The notes beneath the pieces were generated by a model that saw only the letters and a program-made list of their open reading frames with translations, was not told the DNA's origin and made no database searches. DNA of 64,000 nucleotides, from assembly GCA_031282625.1 (NCBI GenBank), contig JAITDI010000017.1, positions 1-64,000 of the forward strand, in the 5' to 3' direction. Position numbers and translations under genes: made by a program. Positions within the stretch are counted from its first letter, which is position 1; each line of letters begins with the position of its first letter. The DNA is from Candidatus Endomicrobiellum meruensis. GTDB lineage: Bacteria; Elusimicrobiota; Endomicrobiia; Endomicrobiales; Endomicrobiaceae. Positions 28,628 to 36,576 of this stretch are shown here, one piece after another.

Positions 28628-29119
28628 ATGGACAGAAATTTTTCAGCGGTTTATCCTGGTAGTTTTGACCCTCCTACAAATGGACATTTAGATATTATAA
28701 CAAGAGCTTCTAATTTATTTCCAAATATAATAGTGGCTGTAACGGATAATGTTAATAAAAGACATACTTTTGCATTGCAAGAAAGAATTGACTTATTGCG
28801 AAAATCTACTAAATATTTTAAAAATGTTGAAGTTTTGTCTTTTTCAGGACTTTTAGCTGATTACCTTAAGAAGATAAATTCTTTTGTATTAATAAGAGGA
28901 TTGAGAGCTCTTTCAGATTTTGAATACGAATTCCAAATGGCTTTAATGAACAGAAAATTAAATAAAAAGATAGAAACCATATTTCTTACTCCAGATCAAT
29001 CTTATACGTTTCTTTCTTCAAGCATGGTAAAAGAAATAGCTATGCTTGGCGGAAGTGCGAAAACTTTTGTTCCTAAATGTGTTGAATTAGAATTAAAAAA
29101 GCGATTTAGAAATAGATAA
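28628..29119 (+). CDS. coaD: Phosphopantetheine adenylyltransferase
   Basis: Transfers AMP from ATP to 4'-phosphopantetheine, the penultimate step of coenzyme A synthesis. The 163-residue protein has the nucleotidyltransferase motif YPGSFDPPTNGHLDI near its start, the substrate segment LIRGLRALSDFEYEFQMALMN, and the ATP-binding end YTFLSSSMVKEIA. Length and motifs are typical. It is the first gene of a co-directional run with the pseudopilin and glycan genes, apparently using its own promoter. Confidence 0.96.
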   Translation: MDRNFSAVYPGSFDPPTNGHLDIITRASNLFPNIIVAVTDNVNKRHTFALQERIDLLRKSTKYFKNVEVLSFSGLLADYLKKINSFVLIRGLRALSDFEYEFQMALMNRKLNKKIETIFLTPDQSYTFLSSSMVKEIAMLGGSAKTFVPKCVELELKKRFRNR

Positions 29120-29127
29120 AGGCGAAT

Positions 29128-29538
29128 ATGCGAATTAATAAAATTGAAATAGCGGTAGCAATTGTAATTGTAGGTTTACTTGTTTTTCTTACTGCTTACA
29201 AATGTCTTAGTGTGTTAGAGCAATCTAAGAAAATTGCCACTAAAAAAGGACTCTCGTCATTAAGAAACGCGATTGCTGTGTATTACAGTGATAACAACGG
29301 AAGATATCCTGATAGCGAGATCTCTAAAGAGCTTGTGGAAAAAGGATATATAGAAAAGATTCCATATGTTTACATTCCTCATCATAAAAAATCAAATCAA
29401 ATAACAATAGATAATCTCAACAAAAATACAGATTCTGGCGGTTGGGCGTATAAAGTTGACGATACGCCTGATTCTAATGGTAGAACAAAGGGTCAAATTT
29501 GGATAAATTGTTCACACGACGATTGGAGTAAATTATAG
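29128..29538 (+). CDS. Divergent type II secretion/type IV pilus pseudopilin (GspG-like)
   Basis: A 136-residue protein with one N-terminal hydrophobic helix (IEIAVAIVIVGLLVFLTAYKCL), followed by a pilin-like amphipathic helix (LSSLRNAIAVYYSDNNGRYPD) and a GspG-like tail (DSGGWAYKVDDTPDSNGRTK, GQIWINC). The usual leader G|FTLIE is missing: the protein opens MRINKIEIA, so only the conserved glutamate seems kept and no cleavable leader is evident. No in-frame upstream start is possible because of a stop. The next gene, two bases on, is a prepilin peptidase, which supports a pilin role. Confidence 0.7.
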   Translation: MRINKIEIAVAIVIVGLLVFLTAYKCLSVLEQSKKIATKKGLSSLRNAIAVYYSDNNGRYPDSEISKELVEKGYIEKIPYVYIPHHKKSNQITIDNLNKNTDSGGWAYKVDDTPDSNGRTKGQIWINCSHDDWSKL

Positions 29539-29540
29539 CA

Positions 29541-30194
29541 ATGGCTCTTCTTAAAATTTTGTTTGTTTTTTATATAGGCTTTAAAATCGGAAATACAATT
29601 TATAAAAGTTTTTACATAAGGCTTATTTGTGCTGTTTCTTTAGCTTTTCTTTTCTATAAATTTTCTTTTTCGCTACAGTTTTTGATGTTCTCTTTTTTTA
29701 CAGTTATTTTGATTTTAGTTTCAGTTGAGGATTATTTTCATAAACTGATTCCTGCAATAGCTCCGCCTATTTTATTTGGCATTGGATTGTTGTTTAGCTT
29801 TTTTAACCCTATTTTTTTAGACAAAAGTTATTTTTTCAAGTTGTTTAATTCCATTTTGGGCGCTCTTGCTGGAGGCAGTATTTTATTTTTAATTAGCATG
29901 TTAGGCGAATTTCTTTATAAAAAAGAAGTTATGGGCGGAGGCGATGTGAAGCTGATGCTAGGTGTGGGAGCTTTTGTTGGTGCGGAACGGGTTTTACTAT
30001 CAATTTTTATTGCTTCGTTTTTAGCAAGCATAGCCGGTCTTATTCTTATTTTATTTAAAAAGAAATCAAAAGAAATGTATATTCCGTTTGGACCTTTTTT
30101 ATCATTGGCATCTTTTGCCGTTGTACTCATTCCTAAACCAATTCAATTGCTTAATATGATCTTTGCGTGGGAAGCTAAAATTTTAGGAGTCTAA
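29541..30194 (+). CDS. A24-family prepilin peptidase, short form without the methyltransferase domain
   Basis: A polytopic membrane protease of 217 residues with about six hydrophobic segments. The two active-site aspartates are visible: VEDYFHKLIP near residue 69 and the GxGD-type motif MGGGDVKLMLGVG near residue 130. It lacks the N-terminal cysteine-rich/N-methylation domain of full-length PilD (about 260-290 residues), so it resembles the short archaeal or TadV/CpaA-like form. It cleaves type IV-like prepilins at the membrane. It directly follows the pseudopilin gene. Confidence 0.85.
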   Translation: MALLKILFVFYIGFKIGNTIYKSFYIRLICAVSLAFLFYKFSFSLQFLMFSFFTVILILVSVEDYFHKLIPAIAPPILFGIGLLFSFFNPIFLDKSYFFKLFNSILGALAGGSILFLISMLGEFLYKKEVMGGGDVKLMLGVGAFVGAERVLLSIFIASFLASIAGLILILFKKKSKEMYIPFGPFLSLASFAVVLIPKPIQLLNMIFAWEAKILGV

Positions 30195-30195
30195 A

Positions 30196-31743
30196 ATGTC
30201 TTCCTATTTGGAAAATTTCAATTTTCTGACAGTTCTGTTTTCTATAATTTTTATATTTTCAATTTTTTCTCGTTTTTCATCTTCTTTAAGTCTAAATATC
30301 ATATCTTTTTTTATTGTTTCTATAACCTTTATATTTTCTTTTAACAGCTTTAAAGCCAGTTTAAAAAATTATTTGCTTCCAATTTCTTTATTTGTTTTGT
30401 TTTGCATAATCTCTTACTATTTTTCAGACTTTAAATACAATGTAAGAAATGAAATGTTTTTGCTTTTTTCTGGAAGCGGAATGTATTTATTAATTGGTTT
30501 TTTAAAGCCTGAAGAGAGAACAAAAGTATTGATTATACCTGTTCTAATAGGTCTTTTGCTTACGATTTATATTTTTGTTTCTCTTATTCCATTTCCATTA
30601 TCAAAAGTATTCTCCAATAAGGACACTACAAGCTATATGAGTTGCGTAACATGCTTTTTACTGTCAACTCTTTCATTGTCTTTTGCTTTTTGGAACGAAA
30701 AAAAAAGAATTTATATATGTATATCGTTTATATTTTTCATTGCCATATTTATGGTGAGATCTTTGTTTGCCGTATGCATTGCGAGTTTTATATTTTCAGT
30801 AGCTTTGCTTATTTTAGGCAATAAGAGAAAGAAAATTTTTTCTGCTGTTTTTGCTTTGAGCGGTATATTGTCTTTTTATTTTCTTCTCAAAAGTTCTTTC
30901 TTCTCAGAAAAATTTCTGATTTTGAAAACAGCTTTATCCGTGATAACAGATAACTTTCTTCTTGGTGTTGGGTTTAATAATTATAAATCTGTTTCTCTTT
31001 CTTACGGTATGGTTGAAAACGTTGATGTCTTATATTGCTATAATATATTTCTACAGGTTCTAGCTGAAACTGGGATTATAGGATTTGTCCTCTTTTTGGC
31101 TCTTTTATTTGTTTTTTTCTTTTTTGTAATAAAAAGGCTGAGCTTTAGAAAAGATAAAAAGACATATTTGTTTGTCTTGCTTGCTATAATCGTTTTTCTG
31201 GTGTATAATTTTTTTAATTCAGCTGCTTTTGTTTCTACAAATATGCTGATGTTTTTTTATCTTCTCTCCTTTCCTCTACCGCTGTATGTTGTAGAAAAAA
31301 GAAAAGAAATAATTAACGGTTATATTTTGGCAGCTTTGTCGTTACTTTTGATTATTTCGTTAGGTATTCCGTTATATGCTCGTCAGGAATACAAAAAAGG
31401 CATATCATTTTTTGCGAATAAAAATTTTGCGCAGGCGAAAGTTTGTTTTATTAAAGCGATGGGAGATGATTATTTAAATCCCGAATATTCTGGAAGACTT
31501 AGCGACGTTTATTTTGCTACGTACCAAGTAAATAAGAATAAGGTTTTCTTAAAAAAAGCCCTAAATTGGTCTGAGTATGCGTCTAGACTTGCCAAAAACA
31601 ATGGTAAATATTATTATCAGCTTGCATGGTTATATCATTTCGTAAAAAATGACGAAAAATCATCGGAAAATATAGTATTGGCTGTTGAAAAAGATCCATT
31701 TAATCTTCTATATCAGGAAGCTTACCAGATTTTACTGATGTAA
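30196..31743 (+). CDS. O-antigen ligase/polymerase-like membrane protein with C-terminal TPR region
   Basis: A 515-residue polytopic protein with about eleven hydrophobic segments. A large loop and a Wzy_C-like stretch (LGVGFNNYKSVSLSYGMVEN, followed by FLQVLAETGIIGFVLFLALL) match the O-antigen ligase/WaaL family, which joins or polymerises lipid-linked glycans on the outer face of the inner membrane. The last 130 residues are soluble and look like tetratricopeptide repeats (KGISFFANKNFAQAKVCFIK). It starts two bases after the prepilin peptidase gene and is followed by flippase-like and WecA-like genes. The acceptor and sugar are unknown. Confidence 0.75.
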   Translation: MSSYLENFNFLTVLFSIIFIFSIFSRFSSSLSLNIISFFIVSITFIFSFNSFKASLKNYLLPISLFVLFCIISYYFSDFKYNVRNEMFLLFSGSGMYLLIGFLKPEERTKVLIIPVLIGLLLTIYIFVSLIPFPLSKVFSNKDTTSYMSCVTCFLLSTLSLSFAFWNEKKRIYICISFIFFIAIFMVRSLFAVCIASFIFSVALLILGNKRKKIFSAVFALSGILSFYFLLKSSFFSEKFLILKTALSVITDNFLLGVGFNNYKSVSLSYGMVENVDVLYCYNIFLQVLAETGIIGFVLFLALLFVFFFFVIKRLSFRKDKKTYLFVLLAIIVFLVYNFFNSAAFVSTNMLMFFYLLSFPLPLYVVEKRKEIINGYILAALSLLLIISLGIPLYARQEYKKGISFFANKNFAQAKVCFIKAMGDDYLNPEYSGRLSDVYFATYQVNKNKVFLKKALNWSEYASRLAKNNGKYYYQLAWLYHFVKNDEKSSENIVLAVEKDPFNLLYQEAYQILLM

Positions 31744-31761
31744 CTTTAGGAGACAAGATAG

Positions 31762-32745
31762 ATGTTCAAGAAGCATTTTTTTAAAATATTGGTAGGCATA
31801 TGTGTAAGTATTGTTCTTATTTGGCTGACCCTGCATCAAATAGATATTAAAAAGTCTTTTGAGCTTATAGCAGGCGTCAAGTATTTTGTTTTAATTCCAG
31901 GAATTTTAGTTTATATTTTTACTTATATTATTAGAAGTGTAAGGTATTATTATATTCTTTTGCCTCTTAAAAAGACTAAAGTTTTGGATAATTTCCCTTA
32001 TACAATAATTGGTTTTTTTGCAAATAACATAATTCCCTTAAGATTTGGCGAATTGATAAGAGCCAAAATAACGGGTGAACGTTTGCGCGTGTTCCGCAGC
32101 AGTGTGCTTGCTACGATTGTGATAGAGCGTTTGTTTGACGTAATAATCTTTGTTTTATTTTTCTTTTTAATAGTTACGGTTATGTCTTTCCCTGAATTTA
32201 TAAAAAAATCTTTTTACATATTAACTTTTGTTTTCTTTATTTGTTTATCAACCCTCTACATTATGTTGACTCATAAAAATAAAGCTTTGAAAGTATTGTC
32301 AAAAATACCCATACCATCATTTGTTGAATCATTGACAGTTTTTTTAAACAGATTTACAGGAGGACTAGTTGTTCTTAAAGATCCATCTATACTGATAAAA
32401 AGTTTTATTTTTTCAGGAATTTTATGGATAACAGAAGCATTATTTGTTGTTATTGTGGCTTATGCGTGTGGGATACATATTTCAATTCTTGGCGGCATAT
32501 TTACAGTTATAATAATAGGAATGGGGGGAATGATCCCTACTGCTCCTGGATATTTTGGCGCTTTTGAGCTTATGGGCGTTTTGGCATTGTCAACGCTATC
32601 TGTAGATAAAGATTTGGCTTTTATATGCACGGCGATTTGTCATTTTTTACAGCTTGTTATTATATTTACTTTAGGAGGACTTTGTGTGCTAAAGACAAAG
32701 ATTACTTTTTCCGATTTGTTTAAATTTGCTAAAGAGTCTGAGTAA
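31762..32745 (+). CDS. Flippase-like membrane protein (UPF0104 / AglD-MprF TM family)
   Basis: A 327-residue protein with about eight transmembrane helices and the conserved family patterns: ...YIIRSVRYYYILLPL, FFANNIIPLRFGELIRA, RSSVLATIVIERLFDVIIF and MGGMIPTAPGYFGAFE. The family (lysylphosphatidylglycerol synthase TM region, UPF0104) is associated with moving lipids or lipid-linked sugars across membranes. The soluble aminoacyl-transfer domain of MprF is absent. Within a glycan gene block, so it may handle the lipid-linked precursor. Confidence 0.82.
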   Translation: MFKKHFFKILVGICVSIVLIWLTLHQIDIKKSFELIAGVKYFVLIPGILVYIFTYIIRSVRYYYILLPLKKTKVLDNFPYTIIGFFANNIIPLRFGELIRAKITGERLRVFRSSVLATIVIERLFDVIIFVLFFFLIVTVMSFPEFIKKSFYILTFVFFICLSTLYIMLTHKNKALKVLSKIPIPSFVESLTVFLNRFTGGLVVLKDPSILIKSFIFSGILWITEALFVVIVAYACGIHISILGGIFTVIIIGMGGMIPTAPGYFGAFELMGVLALSTLSVDKDLAFICTAICHFLQLVIIFTLGGLCVLKTKITFSDLFKFAKESE

Positions 32746-32831
32746 TTTATGCGATATTGAAACAAGTCTTGTTTTAGTCGGCTGCGTTATTTTTTTATGT
32801 CACTAAAAATTCATAAAAACGAGGAAAAATA

Positions 32832-33866
32832 ATGAACGAAAGTTCTCTCTATCTTTTTGCATTTTTTTTGGCTCTCTTAAGTTCAGTTTTTTTAGTTCCT
32901 ATTTTTAGATTCTTTGCCATTAAGTTAAAAGTTTTGGATAATCCTTCTTCAAATATAAAAACTCATAAAATCAGTACTCCTTATTTGGGAGGGCTTGGCA
33001 TTTTTTTAGCTTGGCTTATATCGTTACTTTTAATAAGAATCACAACATCTTTTCCAAATTTAACTTTGAGAAATTTAAGGGGAATAATATATGGTTCTCT
33101 GATTCTGTGTCTTCTCGGTTTAATTGACGACATAAAGTTAAAAGGGCTTGGTTTTAAATCAAAGCTTTTGTTTCAATTTCTTGCAGTTTCAATCGTCGTT
33201 TTTTGTTTTGATATAAGAATCAATTTTATTCCAATATATTGGTTGTCTTGCCTTGTAAGCGTTATATGGACAGTCGGCATAACAAACGCTTTTAATATAA
33301 TAGACATCATGGATGGGCTTTCAAGCGGTATTGCAGTTATAGCGGCATTTGCCTTTTTCTTTATTTCTATGCCGTCTAAAATGTTTTATGTCAATTTTTG
33401 TTCCATAGCTTTAGCAGGAGCAGTTCTTGGTTTTTTGCCTTTTAATTTGTCCAAATCAAAAAAAATATTTATGGGTGACGCTGGCAGTTTATTTATCGGT
33501 TTTGTAATGGCAAGTCTTGCCATGGGGGTATCTTATTCCTCAATAAATAATTTCGGCATTTTTGCTCCATTATTTATACTTGCCATTCCTATCTATGAGA
33601 CTATTTTAGTCAGTGTGTGCAGGATACGCAATGGAAAACTGCCGTTTTTAGGAAGCAAAGATCATTATGCTTTACGTCTTGAAAAAATGGGTTTTTCAAG
33701 AAAAAGAATTCTTATTATAAGTTATGCTGTAAGCATATTTTTTTCTATTTGTGCCTATTTATTCACATCGTTAACATCTAGCTGTTCATTAATACTTTTT
33801 GTTTCCGTAAGCGTTGGCTTGTGGGTTTTAAGCATTACTCTTGCTTCCGTAAAGGTTGATAAATGA
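32832..33866 (+). CDS. Undecaprenyl-phosphate glycosyl-1-phosphate transferase (WecA/MraY family)
   Basis: A 344-residue polytopic enzyme that loads a sugar-1-phosphate from a UDP-sugar onto undecaprenyl phosphate, starting glycan synthesis. Family motifs: KTHKISTPYLGGLGIFLAW, GLIDDIKLKGLGFKSKLLFQ, TNAFNIIDIMDGLSSG and FMGDAGSLFIGFVMA. The pattern is closer to WecA/TagO than to MraY, and the gene is away from the mur block, so the sugar is likely GlcNAc or similar. It overlaps the next gene by 4 bases (ATGA). Confidence 0.9.
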   Translation: MNESSLYLFAFFLALLSSVFLVPIFRFFAIKLKVLDNPSSNIKTHKISTPYLGGLGIFLAWLISLLLIRITTSFPNLTLRNLRGIIYGSLILCLLGLIDDIKLKGLGFKSKLLFQFLAVSIVVFCFDIRINFIPIYWLSCLVSVIWTVGITNAFNIIDIMDGLSSGIAVIAAFAFFFISMPSKMFYVNFCSIALAGAVLGFLPFNLSKSKKIFMGDAGSLFIGFVMASLAMGVSYSSINNFGIFAPLFILAIPIYETILVSVCRIRNGKLPFLGSKDHYALRLEKMGFSRKRILIISYAVSIFFSICAYLFTSLTSSCSLILFVSVSVGLWVLSITLASVKVDK

Positions 33867-35146
33867 AAGAAAAAATAATAATAATTGGCGCTGGAATAAG
33901 CGGGTTAACAACTGCTTATTTTTTAAAAAAGCCTTATGAAATTTTGGAAGCAAAGCCTTATGCAGGCGGTCTTTGCGCTTCATTTTACGAAGACGGTTTT
34001 GTTTTTGATTGTTCAGGGCATTTTATGCATGTTAAAAATAAAGAAATAAAAAATACGATAGAAAAGTTGACACGAGGACTTTTAAAAATAGAAAGAAATG
34101 CGGCAATATATACAAAAAATAAATTTATTCCATACCCTTTTCAAGCAAATCTTTATTATCTTGACTATAAAACAAAGAAAGAATGCGTTGACGGTGTAAT
34201 TAGGAGAAAGGACGTCCAAATTTCAACGTCAATGCCTTTTTTAAGCTGGTCGGAAGCTATGTTTGGATCGGGAATAACAAAGCATTTTATGAAGCTGTAT
34301 AATCAAAAACTATGGGATTATGATTTAAACAAAATGACTGCGGAGTGGACAGGCGAATTTGTTCCAAAGCCTGATGCAAAAAGTATAGTAAAGACTGCAT
34401 ACTTAAAAAATAAAAAGATATACGGCTACAATAGCATATTTTACTATCCTAAACTTAGTGGCTGCGGAGCGTTAATAGATGGTCTTACGAAAAATGTAAA
34501 AGTTAATTTAAATTCTAAAACACAAAAAATAGACGTAAAAAATAAAATTGTTTTGTGTTCTTATGGGAAGGTTTACAAATACAATAAAATTGTTTCAACT
34601 CAAGCTTTACCAGAACTTTTAAATCAAATAACAAATTTGCCCTCAAATGTTAAAAGTGCGGTAAAAAATCTCTTATCAAATTCTGTAAGGTGCGTTAATA
34701 TAGGTGTAAAATCAGAAAAAGGTATTCCGAAAAAGCTTAAAGACAAACATTGGATATATTTCCCAGAATCTCGATTCTCTTTTTACAGAGCTGGTATTTA
34801 TTCAAATGTTAACGCTACAACTGTGCCAAAAGGAAGCTACAGTTTTTACGTTGAATTTTCTTCATTAAATGAAAATTATAAAAATGTTGAAAATTTGTTA
34901 GATGATTTTAAAAATCTCGGATTTATAAGAAAAAGGGACAAAGTAACAGCTGTAAATATTATAGATATTCCTTATGCTTATGTGATTTTTGACGATAAAA
35001 GAAAAAAATCTCTTCAAATTATAAAAGAGTTTTTAAAAGAATGCGGGATTTTTTCAATAGGCAGGTACGGAGCTTGGGAATATTCTTTTATTGAAAAGAA
35101 TATGATGGATGCAAAAGCTTTAGCAGATATGTTAAATAAAGAATAA
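33863..35146 (+). CDS. FAD-dependent amine oxidase / UDP-galactopyranose mutase-like protein
   Basis: A 427-residue flavoprotein. The N-terminus has the FAD dinucleotide-binding loop (IIIGAGISGLTTAYFL) and GGLCASFYEDGFVFDCSGHF. A UGM/protoporphyrinogen-oxidase-like substrate region follows (KNKFIPYPFQANLYYLD). The C-terminus has GRYGAWEYSFIEKNMMDA, the FAD-contacting end. In glycan loci such proteins interconvert or oxidise nucleotide sugars; the exact reaction is unknown. It is translationally coupled to the WecA-like gene, which supports a sugar-linked role. Confidence 0.75.
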   Translation: MKEKIIIIGAGISGLTTAYFLKKPYEILEAKPYAGGLCASFYEDGFVFDCSGHFMHVKNKEIKNTIEKLTRGLLKIERNAAIYTKNKFIPYPFQANLYYLDYKTKKECVDGVIRRKDVQISTSMPFLSWSEAMFGSGITKHFMKLYNQKLWDYDLNKMTAEWTGEFVPKPDAKSIVKTAYLKNKKIYGYNSIFYYPKLSGCGALIDGLTKNVKVNLNSKTQKIDVKNKIVLCSYGKVYKYNKIVSTQALPELLNQITNLPSNVKSAVKNLLSNSVRCVNIGVKSEKGIPKKLKDKHWIYFPESRFSFYRAGIYSNVNATTVPKGSYSFYVEFSSLNENYKNVENLLDDFKNLGFIRKRDKVTAVNIIDIPYAYVIFDDKRKKSLQIIKEFLKECGIFSIGRYGAWEYSFIEKNMMDAKALADMLNKE

Positions 35147-35339
35147 TTGACCTTTCATTGTGCGTATAGATCAATTATAAATTAATAAAACAAGGTGTTT
35201 AAAATTTTTTATTTCTGAATATTTGTAAACTTTGCAGGTTTCAAATGGATTGGATAAAAGATTTTAAGGATAATAACCAAAAGTTAATAATATTAGCTTA
35301 AACTTGCATATAAATGTCAAAAATTCAATATATAATAAA

Positions 35340-35366
35340 AAGACTCCAAAATTTAATTGGAGTCTT
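35340..35366. terminator. Bidirectional terminator hairpin
   Basis: A 10-bp perfect stem (aagactccaa / ttggagtctt) with a 7-base loop. It is flanked by A-rich sequence on the left and T-rich on the right, so it can end both the glycan operon (+) and the minus-strand gene at 35437. Confidence 0.8.
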
Positions 35367-35436
35367 AATTATTTTATTTATGATAGCGGTTATTTATTAA
35401 TTGTACTTAATACTTAAACACTGGGGCTTTTTCATA

Positions 35437-35727
35437 TTAAAGAATATCGTCCTCATCGTCTGACATTAAAATTTGACCTTCTGCATCAAAAAGTCTCAAC
35501 TCATCATAAGTATGACCCCAAAAGTCTTGCCGTAGGTTAGCCGCAATTTGACGAGCTAATATGGTCCTTCGCCACCCTCTTAAAAAAGCCTCAGTCTCTG
35601 CCTGCTCTTGCCTTAGCTGTTCTGCTATAACATCTGGGTCTGGCGGACATGCCTCATTTACATTCACTTCATAAACTGGTCCCGCAAAGCTCAATTCTGG
35701 GAAATAACTCACCAATAAACATAGCAT
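35437..35727 (-). CDS. Hypothetical protein, possibly the 3' part of a frameshifted gene
   Basis: A 96-codon frame, acidic at its end (LMSDDEDDIL) and rich in Gln/Arg/Glu in the middle (DVIAEQLRQEQAETEAFLRG). It does not match a family I know. The text LVSYFPELSFAGPVYEVNVN seems to continue a coding frame that lies upstream in another phase (35709-35852). The first residues should therefore not be taken as a signal peptide. Its codon use is less AT-biased than that of neighbours. The terminator at 35340 fits transcription of this strand. Confidence 0.35.
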   Translation of the reverse strand: MLCLLVSYFPELSFAGPVYEVNVNEACPPDPDVIAEQLRQEQAETEAFLRGWRRTILARQIAANLRQDFWGHTYDELRLFDAEGQILMSDDEDDIL

Positions 35728-35852
35728 TCTATCTTTTTTTCAATCCAATCTTCTGCAAATATTACCAAATCGATGAAAACCCCAGTGTCTTCTTTTAATC
35801 TAGCGTTATGTCTCCAAGCTCTTGATTTGAAGTAGAACTTAAGTTTGGAAGA
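35709..35852 (-). pseudogene. 5' fragment of the same broken minus-strand gene
   Basis: A 47-codon coding-like frame (LKFYFKSRAWRHNARLKEDT, GVFIDLVIFAEDWIEKKIEC) ends in TGA at 35709-35711, where it overlaps the start of the next minus-strand frame in a different phase. A one-base frameshift would join the two. No start codon is visible at its upstream end. Family not recognised. Confidence 0.35.
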
Positions 35853-36005
35853 TTAGAATAACTTAAAATTTTTAATATTATACTTTTTTTAAACAGTGAT
35901 GAATGTTAAACTTGTAAAATTTTATAGAAATATGCATTTAAATTATTTGTTGTAAAATACCAATTTAAAAATACGCAGATGAGCCCATGTTAGTTTTCCA
36001 AAAAT

Positions 36006-36329
36006 TCATCTACCTGAAGCTGCCAGACAATCAGTGCAATGATTATGAGGATTTTTGTTCGATTCTTCTCCAACAGAATTTCTTGAGCACAATATTAAAG
36101 TTCCATTTTCATCTTCAAATACTATTTTGCATCTACCATAATATCCTTTTGAAAAATGATGTTTGTGGTTACAATGATGCCCAGGATACTTATGGTTGCA
36201 GTGATGCTCATTATGTCTATGATCACTATGATACCCATGATGCCTATTATGACCTCATAAGCATGCATGTGACGATGTTGCAATAAACAAAAATGTTGAC
36301 ATTAAAGCTACTCCAAGCAAAGTTTTCAT
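36006..36329 (-). pseudogene. Histidine-rich secreted protein interrupted by an in-frame TGA
   Basis: Read on the minus strand from ATG at 36329, the gene encodes a classical signal peptide (KTLLGVALMSTFLFIATSSH, then AC). A TGA follows as codon 25 at 36255-36257. The same frame then stays open for 82 codons to a TGA at 36006. The post-stop part is strikingly histidine rich (GHNRHHGYHSDHRHNEHHCN, HKYPGHHCNHKHH), then a Cys-containing domain (CKIVFEDENGTLILCSRN, PHNHCTDCLAA). Such composition suggests a periplasmic or secreted zinc/nickel/copper-binding protein. The overlapping + strand ORF at 35987 is its shadow. Most likely a nonsense mutation; the downstream half has few other lesions. Confidence 0.7.
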
Positions 36330-36463
36330 TTTATTTTTTATATTAATAGTATACTTATTTTGGAGAGTTCAATTATAAAATTTTATAAAAATATATAATG
36401 TCCATGATAATAATTGTAATAGTATTATTTGTGCAAGTAAATATATAATTACCCTACATTTTA

Positions 36464-36492
36464 TTGACAATAAATTGAAAAAATACTATAAG
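36464..36492 (+). promoter_or_regulatory. Sigma70-type promoter for ackA
   Basis: TTGACA at 36464-36469, a 17-base spacer, and TATAAG at 36487-36492. It lies 84 bases before the ackA start and just before a hairpin in the untranslated leader. Confidence 0.75.
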
Positions 36493-36499
36493 AACATAA

Positions 36500-36531
36500 G
36501 GCATATAAACTTATTTAAAGGTTTATATGCC
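36500..36531 (+). promoter_or_regulatory. Leader hairpin or operator before ackA
   Basis: A perfect 11-bp inverted repeat (ggcatataaac / gtttatatgcc) with a 10-base loop begins one or two bases after the expected transcription start. It is too short of T's to be a good terminator. It could be an operator for a dimeric repressor or a 5' mRNA stem-loop. Confidence 0.5.
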
Positions 36532-36576
36532 TATTATAGTAGTAAATAAAATTGTAAAAAAGAGGTTTGTAGCTTT

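Noticed and set aside
35987-36286. 99-aa + strand ORF with Asp/Tyr-rich repeats
   Set aside because: It is the antisense of the histidine-rich minus-strand gene; the minus frame has a signal peptide and sensible composition.
36006-36329. TGA read as tryptophan (alternative code)
   Set aside because: TGA is used as a genuine stop for intact genes in the window (for example murB and the DNA methyltransferase), and Trp is written TGG.
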